A stretch of DNA of 5,958 nt from Euryarchaeota archaeon UBA175 (GTDB lineage: Archaea; Thermoplasmatota; Poseidoniia; Poseidoniales; Thalassarchaeaceae), in contig DAFD01000039.1 of assembly GCA_002497895.1 (NCBI GenBank), forward strand, positions 1 to 5,958, in the 5' to 3' direction. A model generated the notes under the pieces. That model was not told the DNA's origin. It made no database searches and saw nothing but the letters and a program-made list of their open reading frames with translations. Position 1 is the stretch's first letter. The number at the start of each line of letters is the position of its first letter. Below, piece after piece: positions 1-5,958 of the stretch. The position numbers and the translations under genes were made by a program.

Positions 1-2116
1 ACAAAAGCAGATTTCGATTAGTGAATTCTTTGAGAAGAACAAGCATTTCCTCGGCTTCGATACCCTTCAGAGAGCTGTGATCACCGCCGTCAAAGAGTCC
101 GTTGACAACTCCTTGGACGCCTGTGAAGAGGCACGTATTTTACCTGACATTAAGGTAGATATCAAGCGATTGGAAGGAGACCGATTGGAACTTATCTGCC
201 AAGATAACGGGCCAGGAATACCACGAGATTCCGTCGAGAACGTCTTCGGAAAATTCCTCCTTGGTTCGCGTTTCCACGCGATTCGCCAGACCCGAGGGCA
301 GCAGGGCATCGGAATCACTGGTGTTGTGATGTACAGCCAACTGACGACCGGTTCGAAGACTCATGTCGTCTCCAAGATTGCTTCTGATTCTTCAGCAGTC
401 CACGTCGACCTCGGACTCGATACTCGTAAGAATCGTGCAACCAAGTCGAGCGAACGCAGAGACGTTTGGTTTGAAGATGGAGAGGAGGTTCTTCACGGCC
501 TCAAAATTCGAACAGTAATGCGTGCAAAATACCAACGAGGGCGGCAATCCGTCCACCAATACTTGCGCATGACTAGTATCGTCAATCCGCACGCAACAAT
601 CAAACTCACAGTTCGTGATCGAGAAGGCGAAATCATTGATGAGGGTAATTGGATTCGCACCACTGAGCGTCTGCCTCGTGTCGTTGAAGAGATTAAACCC
701 CACCCGCATGGCATTCATCTTGGGCAGCTGCAGCGCATGCTGAAAGAAGCTGAAGAGCGCAAATTAACTTCCTTCTTACGACACAATTTCTCTGGTGTAA
801 GTATGCGGGCTGCTCGCGAAATTCTCAAATTATCTGAACTCGACGAAGGACGAACTCCAGTTCGAGTCAAAGCCGATGAAGCCCAAGGAATGATTGAGGC
901 TTTTCAAAATGTCAAACTTCTCTCACCCCCAACCGATTGTCTCTCTCCAATTGAAGAAATTCTCATCAAGAAGGGGCTTTCGAAAGCAATCGATTCTCGC
1001 TTCGCATCGACGGTAACTCGAAAGCCAGCAGTAAGCCAAGGACAGCCTTTCCAAATTGAGGTCGGGCTTGTCTTCGGAGGTGATCTTACTGCCGATGGAC
1101 CGATCGAAGTTCTCAGATTCGCAAATCGCGTACCTCTGATGTATCAACAGGGAGGTTGTCTGCTCACGAAGGCTCTCGAGTCCGTTGATTGGAAGCGATA
1201 TGGGCTCGATCATCCCGGCGGCCGTGGATTACCAAAGGGGCCGGCCGCCGTACTAATCCATCTCGCATCGACCAACGTCCAATTCACCAGCGAAGCGAAG
1301 GAAGCAGTGGCGGATAACGAGGAGGTTAAGGAAGAAGTTCGGAAGGCGATGTTGGAAGTAGGACGAGGTCTTCGTAACCATTTGAAGAAGAGTTCTCAGC
1401 GCAAGAAAGCACAAGAAAAATTCGACCTCATCAACATAATTCTCCCAGAGATATCACGGAAATCGAGCGAAATGCTCGACCGTGAAGAACCCGATTTGGC
1501 ACCAGTCATCACCCGTATTATGAATGCGGTTTTCCTTGAGGATTCTATCGAGTGGGACAAGGAAACAAAGCGAACGATCTGCTCGATGACTGTCTACAAT
1601 TACACCGCCCGCGCACGCGCCTATACTATCCTCGCAAAGTGGCCGGAAGGGGAAGGCGTACGGTTCTCAGAGAATCCTAGAGGTGGTCGTAAGGAGGCTA
1701 CTGGGTTGTGGGCTTGGCGATTGGATACCCTCGACCCCGGTCAGTCAGCAGAAATCCGCTTCTCAGTCGAAGGTTTGGCTCGTGGAGACTGGACTGATAC
1801 TGAGATTTTCTTCCGTGGTAATGGAGAGATAATCGGCGCTACCAAGATCGATGAGAAATTACTCGACGAGATGCGTAAAATCGAGGCTTTGGCGGCTGCA
1901 GAAGCCGAGCATGCGAAGATACCTGAAGTCGGTTCGATGGGGCGGTTGGCTGAGCGAACCGATGTCGTAGATACTCTTGCACCGACAATGTCTGAGGACG
2001 TTGAAGCAGTGGCCGAAGTTGCGGTACCAGAAGCTGTTACTGACGAAGGAACTGCTACAGAAGCGATTCAACCAACTCTGGGAGACTACGGATTGAAGGA
2101 AGGTGATTCTGAATGA
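1..2116 (+). CDS. top6B: DNA topoisomerase VI subunit B (5' partial)
   Basis: This is the ATPase subunit of type IIB topoisomerase VI, which with Top6A passes one DNA duplex through another to relax supercoils and decatenate chromosomes. The reading frame is open from base 2 to the window edge (704 visible residues), and the upstream residues (ISEFFEKNKHFLGFDTLQRA) match the family, so the GTG at 77 is internal and only a short N-terminus is missing. Visible-codon numbering: GHKL N-box with E32 and N36; DNGPGIP at 68-74; RGQQGIGITG lid at 98-107; H2TH region about 234-330; transducer about 340-490 with the family motif FANRVPLMYQ (373-382) and switch lysine K433 in SEAKEAVAD; an Ig-like C-terminal domain about 502-622, as in the longer euryarchaeal proteins; then an acidic Ala/Glu-rich tail of about 80 residues ending in a PIP-like QPTLGDYG. 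The tail makes it longer than the roughly 530-620 residues usual for the family. The stop overlaps the top6A start. Confidence 0.97.
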   Translation, partial: QKQISISEFFEKNKHFLGFDTLQRAVITAVKESVDNSLDACEEARILPDIKVDIKRLEGDRLELICQDNGPGIPRDSVENVFGKFLLGSRFHAIRQTRGQQGIGITGVVMYSQLTTGSKTHVVSKIASDSSAVHVDLGLDTRKNRATKSSERRDVWFEDGEEVLHGLKIRTVMRAKYQRGRQSVHQYLRMTSIVNPHATIKLTVRDREGEIIDEGNWIRTTERLPRVVEEIKPHPHGIHLGQLQRMLKEAEERKLTSFLRHNFSGVSMRAAREILKLSELDEGRTPVRVKADEAQGMIEAFQNVKLLSPPTDCLSPIEEILIKKGLSKAIDSRFASTVTRKPAVSQGQPFQIEVGLVFGGDLTADGPIEVLRFANRVPLMYQQGGCLLTKALESVDWKRYGLDHPGGRGLPKGPAAVLIHLASTNVQFTSEAKEAVADNEEVKEEVRKAMLEVGRGLRNHLKKSSQRKKAQEKFDLINIILPEISRKSSEMLDREEPDLAPVITRIMNAVFLEDSIEWDKETKRTICSMTVYNYTARARAYTILAKWPEGEGVRFSENPRGGRKEATGLWAWRLDTLDPGQSAEIRFSVEGLARGDWTDTEIFFRGNGEIIGATKIDEKLLDEMRKIEALAAAEAEHAKIPEVGSMGRLAERTDVVDTLAPTMSEDVEAVAEVAVPEAVTDEGTATEAIQPTLGDYGLKEGDSE
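2101..2107 (+). promoter_or_regulatory. Shine-Dalgarno site of top6A
   Basis: AGGTGAT lies inside the last codons of top6B, five bases before the ATG at 2113. It matches the archaeal consensus GGAGGTGAT over seven bases. It supports the chosen start and, with the ATGA overlap, coupled translation of the two subunits. Confidence 0.75.
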
Positions 2117-3213
2117 GTGCGAATGGATATACGAAGGAACAGGTAATCGAGGCGCTGCACGATATCGCCGGTGAAATGCACAACAAGATGCTCAAAGGCG
2201 AGCCACCGACGATGACCCTGCCTGTTCGAACCAAGAAAAACATCGCATTCGACTCAAAACTCGGCGTCTACAAATATGGCAAGAAGCGATCGACGAGGGA
2301 TGCGACTTCACTCGGTTCCGCGCGACAATTACTCAGAGCGTTGCACGTCACAGAATTCATCGAAGAGATGATTCACGCTGGTAAGTCATCAACCCTGAGG
2401 GAGATGTACTACATCTCCGAGGGCTGGGGTCACGGCAAGTTTGGCTCTCAGAACGAGAGCAACAATCTCGCTGAGGATCTAGAGATCATTACCAAGTGTA
2501 TGCGGGAGGACTTCAAGCTACGTCCCGAAGAAGATGGAGCCAGAATCATCGGGAATATCACCTTCGAGGAGCGGAATCGTCGTGGTGAATGGATGCGAAT
2601 CAATTGTCGCGACGATGTTGGCGACTCCGGCTATGGAGTGCCTTACAATGTCGAGGCTGAGAAACTCCGCCTTATCGAGCATGACGTCGATTTCATCATG
2701 GCAATAGAGACAGGTGGTATGTTCGACCGGCTAATCGAAAATGGATTCGACGAGGCGGCTCGCTGCGCACTGATTCACCTCAAAGGACAGCCTGCACGCT
2801 CAACCCGTCGTATCATCAAGCGAATGAACGAGGAATGGAATCTACCTGTTTTGGTCTTCCTCGACGGTGATCCATGGTCCTACAGAATCTACGCATCAAT
2901 CGCTTATGGTGCCATCAAGACCGCACACATTTCGGAATATCTTGCAACTCCTAGTGCAGTTTATCTTGGAATCACTGCTGATGACATACTTGCGTATGAT
3001 TTGCCTTCGGATGATTTGTCATCCAAGGATATACAGGCACTTAACGCGGAACTATCAGACCCCAGATTTGCTGATCAATGGTGGCAACGTCAAATCAATG
3101 ACATGCTCGAGAATGGTAAGAAAGCTGAGCAGCAATCGCTCGCCAAGTACGGCCTGGATTTCGTTACAGACACATATCTGCCTGAAAAACTGGCCGAGAT
3201 AATGGGGCGTTGA
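2113..3213 (+). CDS. top6A: DNA topoisomerase VI subunit A (Spo11-like)
   Basis: This is the DNA-cleaving subunit of topoisomerase VI and the archaeal homologue of eukaryotic Spo11. It makes a double-strand break with 5'-phosphotyrosyl links while Top6B supplies ATP-driven gating. At 366 residues it has the usual family length. The winged-helix (CAP-like) 5Y domain covers about residues 70-150 and contains STLREMYY, in which Y100 (codon at 2410-2412) is the expected catalytic tyrosine. The Toprim domain follows: E199 in MAIETGGMFDRL and D251/D253 in LDGDPWSYRI are the expected metal ligands, and GQPARSTRR (225-233) is a conserved family stretch between them. The ATG start is set by a strong Shine-Dalgarno site five bases upstream and by the four-base overlap with top6B, which suits a complex made in equal amounts. 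No key residue is missing. Family assignment and catalytic roles come from known Top6A/Spo11 structures; the enzyme should be functional. Confidence 0.97.
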   Translation: MSANGYTKEQVIEALHDIAGEMHNKMLKGEPPTMTLPVRTKKNIAFDSKLGVYKYGKKRSTRDATSLGSARQLLRALHVTEFIEEMIHAGKSSTLREMYYISEGWGHGKFGSQNESNNLAEDLEIITKCMREDFKLRPEEDGARIIGNITFEERNRRGEWMRINCRDDVGDSGYGVPYNVEAEKLRLIEHDVDFIMAIETGGMFDRLIENGFDEAARCALIHLKGQPARSTRRIIKRMNEEWNLPVLVFLDGDPWSYRIYASIAYGAIKTAHISEYLATPSAVYLGITADDILAYDLPSDDLSSKDIQALNAELSDPRFADQWWQRQINDMLENGKKAEQQSLAKYGLDFVTDTYLPEKLAEIMGR

Positions 3214-3239
3214 TGCGAACCAAGCATCAAATGTGACAG

Positions 3240-3247
3240 GGTGGTGA
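3240..3247 (+). promoter_or_regulatory. Shine-Dalgarno site of the membrane protein gene
   Basis: GGTGGTGA matches GGAGGTGA at seven of eight bases and lies seven bases before the GTG at 3255. An in-frame TGA at 3234-3236 rules out a longer product. The site therefore favours the GTG at 3255 over the internal ATG at 3282, which would cut into the first membrane helix. The 41-nt gap after top6A shows no obvious TATA box, so this gene probably shares the top6BA transcript. Confidence 0.65.
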
Positions 3248-3254
3248 GTCGGGT

Positions 3255-4070
3255 GTGGCCCTCGACTCACGCCGTATTGCGATGTGGGCTTCCGGAGTCT
3301 CAATTGCATTGTTCGTCGCCTTCATTTTAGTCATGCCCGAGGCCATGGAGGAGATGGGGTCGGTTCTCGACCCAGAGAAGCAAAATGTGGCAAGGCTCGA
3401 ATCTGGTGAAAGCGCGGCAATCGATTTGCTGGACAGTCATTACTACGTCGCATTGAGGGTTGTCGAAGATGGCGCTGACCCCTCTGCTGACCTCCGTCTG
3501 GTAGATGAGGGTGGAGAAACGGAAATCGAAGGAGATGCTCCGCACTTTCTCCACACTGACAGACTAATCGAGGAAAATGGCCCCACTTACCGACCGGTTC
3601 GAGCCTTTATTGTCCAAGATAGTGCCTCATACACCCTCCATAACGAAGGTGACTCGACTTTGTGGCTCGTCGACGATTATACTTCTGAGATGGAAATTAT
3701 TTCCAACCCAACAATTCTAGCTATGTTCGGGACTTGCTGCTTCGGCCTAATCGCTGGACTCATCGCGATTATCTTTGCAATCCTTGCCTTCCGTAGCCGT
3801 TCGAATGCGCCCCAACAGCAAGTGAAGGGGATTGTCATCGAAGGTCGTGTGATGACTACGGATGAGTTGTACCGCTCCCAACAGCAGACTGAATCGGGAG
3901 CAGATGAAAGCGGAATCACGCAGGCACAGAACCGGTCATCTAGTGTCCCTGATCCTTTTGTCGGCCAGCCGGCCGAAGTAGCATCCCAGCCACCCAACAA
4001 TACAGATCAGAGCACGAATAAAGACGGAGAGCAGGGTGGAGAATCTTGGAAAGGATGGGATGAGGGTTGA
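3255..4070 (+). CDS. two-helix membrane protein of unknown function
   Basis: I do not recognise a family. The 271-residue product starts at GTG, supported by a good Shine-Dalgarno site and an in-frame stop seven codons upstream. Short basic N-terminus (DSRR), hydrophobic helix at about 9-28, a roughly 120-residue acidic region (about 29-150) rich in alternating hydrophobic residues and probably beta-structured, a second helix at about 152-179 with adjacent cysteines C161/C162 at its entry, then RSR and a hydrophilic Gln/Ser/Pro/Gly-rich tail of about 90 residues ending in WKGWDEG. By the positive-inside rule both termini should be cytoplasmic and the middle domain outside. No enzyme motif, lipobox or signal peptidase site is evident; the first helix is more likely an anchor than a cleaved signal. 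It follows top6A by 41 nt on the same strand and is probably co-transcribed with it, but no functional link is visible. The tail looks disordered and could bind a cytoplasmic partner. Confidence 0.85.
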   Translation: MALDSRRIAMWASGVSIALFVAFILVMPEAMEEMGSVLDPEKQNVARLESGESAAIDLLDSHYYVALRVVEDGADPSADLRLVDEGGETEIEGDAPHFLHTDRLIEENGPTYRPVRAFIVQDSASYTLHNEGDSTLWLVDDYTSEMEIISNPTILAMFGTCCFGLIAGLIAIIFAILAFRSRSNAPQQQVKGIVIEGRVMTTDELYRSQQQTESGADESGITQAQNRSSSVPDPFVGQPAEVASQPPNNTDQSTNKDGEQGGESWKGWDEG

Positions 4071-4098
4071 ACGCCGTCAAGCGATTTCAAGCCACACT

Positions 4099-4115
4099 GG
4101 GGTTTTTATTCCCCC
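4099..4115 (+). terminator. weak GGGG/CCCC hairpin with T-rich loop, possible terminator
   Basis: Four G (4099-4102), the T-rich stretch TTTTTATT (4103-4110) and five C (4111-4115) make a short perfect stem 29 bases after the membrane protein stop; TTT follows at 4116-4118. Archaeal termination depends mainly on T-runs, so the T5 may end the top6BA transcript. The stem is only four pairs, so it may be chance, and the same bases are also a promoter candidate. Confidence 0.3.
4103..4110 (+). promoter_or_regulatory. candidate TATA element for the ArsR-like gene
   Basis: TTTTTATT is the most A/T-rich octamer in the 75-nt gap and lies 35 to 42 bases before the GTG at 4146. A TATA box there would place transcription start near 4130-4135, giving a leader of only about 11-16 nt. 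No convincing BRE is seen upstream (the flank is ACTGGGG), so support is weak. The rest of the gap holds nothing I recognise. Confidence 0.3.
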
Positions 4116-4145
4116 TTTGACTAGACAACCTTGAGTTGGTAAGTC

Positions 4146-4883
4146 GTGGTGGACTTCGATGAGGCACTCTCTATACTCGAAAACAAGGCACGTCGAGACA
4201 TTTTGAAGCGTCTTGCCAAAGAACCACATTACCCGTTGCAACTGTCAGAATTGCTTGATATCAGTCAGCAGGCTGTCGTCAAACATCTGAAAGTTCTCGA
4301 GGCTGCTGGCTTTGTTGAATCACAGAAGGTACCTTCCGCAAAAGGTGGGCCTCCAAAGAAGATGTACACCGTTAACCAATCCTTCTCACTGCGTCTCGAT
4401 CTTGGTCCAAACCTGTTTCGCGCTGAGCATCGCACAATGCCGAAAGGCGGGCCAATACGTCTGTCTTCGCGGCTTCCGGGGGGGCTCGACGACGTGATTG
4501 ACAAGATTGGTACCAGGCGTCGTCTTCCTCTGGTCGAAGCCATGTCGATGCTTTCTGAGATGGATCGTACGCTCGAGCAAATTGATGAGCAGCGCGACGC
4601 AATTATCGCACTGCATCAGCAAGTGATGCAGAAAGTGGCTCCTACCATTGACGAATCATCGGAGACCTACGAAGAGCGGCAGCTGGCACACGCGATGCTG
4701 AATCATCCTCGTAGACCGTTAGATCTCGATCTCTTCTCACAAGGTCTGCGAATTCAATCGATGCAGGCTGAGGTGATGATGGATGGCCTACGCGAGAGAC
4801 TCCTGCGGGATTTCGCATCTACTACCGGCAGCGTCATCGCCGCTAGAGAAGGCACACCGCTGCCTTGGTGGCTGGCCCGCTGA
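4146..4883 (+). CDS. ArsR-type winged-helix transcriptional regulator
   Basis: This is a likely DNA-binding regulator of 245 residues. The N-terminal winged helix spans about residues 5-78: helix ENKARRDILKRLAKE, then the helix-turn-helix with LSELLDIS followed by recognition helix SQQAVVKHLKVLEAAG (40-55), and a wing with GGPPKKMY (67-74). Next comes a strand LRLDLGPNLF (82-91), resembling a conserved stretch I recall from archaeal ArsR-like regulators of the COG1777 kind (from memory). An amphipathic coiled-coil stretch at about 128-165 suggests dimerisation, and the C-terminal part is helical, ending in PLPWWLAR. I see no ArsR-style metal-binding cysteine motif, so the signal is unknown. 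The frame is closed by TAA at 4140-4142, so translation must begin at GTG 4146 or the adjacent GTG 4149; there is only a weak Shine-Dalgarno (GAGTTGGT), consistent with a short leader. Target genes cannot be told from this window. Confidence 0.88.
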   Translation: MVDFDEALSILENKARRDILKRLAKEPHYPLQLSELLDISQQAVVKHLKVLEAAGFVESQKVPSAKGGPPKKMYTVNQSFSLRLDLGPNLFRAEHRTMPKGGPIRLSSRLPGGLDDVIDKIGTRRRLPLVEAMSMLSEMDRTLEQIDEQRDAIIALHQQVMQKVAPTIDESSETYEERQLAHAMLNHPRRPLDLDLFSQGLRIQSMQAEVMMDGLRERLLRDFASTTGSVIAAREGTPLPWWLAR

Positions 4884-4923
4884 GCTCACGCTCTACTGGG
4901 CTAGGCCCGTAATTGGCCCCTCG
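4884..4923. terminator. convergent intergenic gap with small inverted repeat
   Basis: The 40 bases between two stop codons facing each other contain GGGC-TAG-GCCC (4898-4908), a four-pair stem, followed by a further GGCCCC at 4915-4920. It could act in both directions between the converging genes. There is no T-run on either strand, which archaeal termination usually needs, so the call is weak. Confidence 0.25.
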
Positions 4924-5958
4924 TCAGAAGACTTGGTCGTCATCACTGAGGTTCGCTATCAGACTGCTCTTCTCGGCGAAGCGAGTCAGAGCCTCCATTC
5001 GGCGGCCATACATGACGACGCCGGCAACGCCCATCAGGGCAATTGTGGCACCGAGGATAATTGCTGGAACGGAGTACTGAGCAAATATCTCGACTCCTAC
5101 GTCGATGAATCCTAGGTTAGAGCCCATCTTGCCAGGAATCATCTCGATATTGTTCTCTTCATTCGATTCGACGATCATGTTGTCGGGATCGAGAACAACG
5201 GCGATATCATGAGATCCAGCCTTCACCAGATAGAGTAGCGTCAGTGAAGGTGGATCTTCGTCGCCACTGGAGCCGACCGGCATGATGGCTTCGACGAGTT
5301 GTCGGTATGCGACATTCTCCTCGTGACAGCCGTTCTTCTGAATCGAGCGCTTCGATTGATCTACGCAGAGCACTACGTTGACATCAGTGGCGTGGATATT
5401 ACCTATATTCCGAATTTGGACGTTGACCGACAGCATCTCGCCAACCTTGGCCTTCTTCTGATCAGCTTGGACACTCACGATCTCAAGATCTGGAGCGCGC
5501 AATCTCAATTCAAGAATTTGCTCGTTACTATCGCAGTTCGGATGAGTATTGTCAGGCAGCCCATCGCCATTCATATCAATGGTGCATGAATCATCCCAGA
5601 TAGAGGTCTCATCGTAATCGCCGCCAGTTTCGGCGGAGCCAAAGGCAGAGAGCACCTTGATGCCAATCTCACGATTACTGAGAGCGGCGGCTGGGTCAAT
5701 GTGAATTATCGCAACAAGATGCAGGGTCGTGTAGGCCTGCATCTGTGGTAGCATCACAGTTCCAGCCGATGTTCCGACCGCTGTCTTGTAGCATTCATCC
5801 GGTGCCGGAGTATCTCCAACAGTCAATTGAACGCATTGGCGCTCGATTGGGAATTCCGAGTCAAATCCTTCGAGTAAAGCGAAGTTGACTCGCCATCCGC
5901 TTAGAGTATTCATCCCTGGAATAGCATCCCAGCCCGCTCCGGTCTGAGTGTGGTTGTG
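4924..5958 (-). CDS. CARDB-domain cell-surface protein, C-terminally anchored (5' partial)
   Basis: This is an extracellular protein tethered to the membrane by its C-terminus. The frame is open through the right edge, so the ATG at 5911-5913 is probably internal and the signal peptide lies outside. In 344 visible residues there is an N-terminal beta-rich part; a loop DMNGDGLPD (128-136), like the calcium-binding loops of dockerin and thrombospondin type 3 repeats; and a CARDB-like Ig-fold (about 156-270), opening with APDLEIVSVQ, with VNVQIRNIGN in the middle and closing with the typical DPDNMIVESNEENN. A single helix (about 296-317) is followed by basic GRRMEAL and a short cytoplasmic tail ending SDDDQVF. 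All six visible cysteines (42, 56, 125, 142, 198, 211) lie on the outer side and are spaced as three nearby pairs, which suggests disulfides. CARDB domains usually serve adhesion or protein-protein contacts; the ligand here is unknown. It converges on the regulator gene. Confidence 0.88.
   Translation of the reverse strand, partial: HNHTQTGAGWDAIPGMNTLSGWRVNFALLEGFDSEFPIERQCVQLTVGDTPAPDECYKTAVGTSAGTVMLPQMQAYTTLHLVAIIHIDPAAALSNREIGIKVLSAFGSAETGGDYDETSIWDDSCTIDMNGDGLPDNTHPNCDSNEQILELRLRAPDLEIVSVQADQKKAKVGEMLSVNVQIRNIGNIHATDVNVVLCVDQSKRSIQKNGCHEENVAYRQLVEAIMPVGSSGDEDPPSLTLLYLVKAGSHDIAVVLDPDNMIVESNEENNIEMIPGKMGSNLGFIDVGVEIFAQYSVPAIILGATIALMGVAGVVMYGRRMEALTRFAEKSSLIANLSDDDQVF

Noticed and set aside
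1216..1250. Perfect 8-bp inverted repeat CGGCGGCC / GGCCGCCG with a 19-nt spacer inside top6B.
   Set aside because: It falls on Gly and Ala codons in a conserved protein stretch (HPGGRGLPKGPAA), so codon choice explains it; no T-run or other signal is attached.
77..2116. GTG at 77 as the real start of top6B.
   Set aside because: The frame is open upstream to the window edge and encodes conserved Top6B residues, and a start here would remove part of the N-terminal GHKL region.
3811..3890. Two CAACAGCA copies (near 3813 and 3880) as a possible repeat.
   Set aside because: They encode Gln-rich pieces of a low-complexity cytoplasmic tail; two short copies are not a repeat array.
4126..4138. CAAC-CTTGA-GTTG small hairpin upstream of the regulator gene.
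   Set aside because: A four-pair A/T-containing stem is expected by chance at this length and has no supporting context.
4312..4497. Overlapping open frames inside the regulator gene on both strands, such as this 61-codon one.
   Set aside because: They lie entirely inside a gene with clear family features, show no recognisable domain and have no ribosome binding site.
5299..5589. 96-codon plus-strand frame opposite the CARDB protein.
   Set aside because: It is antisense to a CDS with strong domain evidence and its translation shows no recognisable pattern, so it is a shadow frame.
5911..5913. ATG as the true start of the minus-strand CARDB protein.
   Set aside because: The 15 codons upstream to the edge are open and no signal peptide follows this ATG, which an externally exposed protein needs.

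Overview
The window looks like a piece of an archaeal chromosome. It carries the two subunits of DNA topoisomerase VI, a typically archaeal type IIB enzyme, next to an archaeal ArsR-type regulator and two exported or membrane proteins. The Shine-Dalgarno sites match the archaeal GGAGGTGAT consensus and two of the genes start at GTG. The acidic, Ca-loop-bearing, single-membrane-anchored surface protein and the overall protein style suggest an uncultivated marine euryarchaeon, perhaps Marine Group II (Poseidoniales) or a relative. That placement is inference from style; nothing in the window proves it.

Layout. Bases 1-2116 (+) hold top6B, whose extreme 5' end is cut off by the window edge. Bases 2113-3213 (+) hold top6A, overlapping top6B by four bases (ATGA). 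After 41 nt comes a GTG-started two-helix membrane protein of unknown function (3255-4070, +), probably co-transcribed with top6BA because it has its own good ribosome binding site and no evident promoter. A 75-nt gap (4071-4145) with a GGGG/CCCC hairpin and a T-rich centre separates it from a winged-helix ArsR-like regulator (4146-4883, +). A 40-nt convergent gap (4884-4923) follows. A surface protein with a CARDB domain and a C-terminal membrane anchor lies on the minus strand (4924-5958); it is open at the right edge, so its N-terminus is outside.

How the genes work together. Top6B (ATPase, strand capture and gating) and Top6A (DNA cleavage through a tyrosine) form the A2B2 enzyme that relaxes supercoils and decatenates DNA. 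All the catalytic residues I looked for are present, so it should be active. The most notable detail is the long acidic tail of Top6B, which ends in a peptide resembling a degenerate PCNA-binding (PIP) box. The membrane protein, the regulator and the surface protein have no functional link to topoisomerase VI that the sequence shows. I see no RNA genes, CRISPR arrays, mobile elements or origin, and no gene-free stretch longer than 75 bases. The window is mostly housekeeping plus lineage-specific surface genes; I do not see a clear new system.
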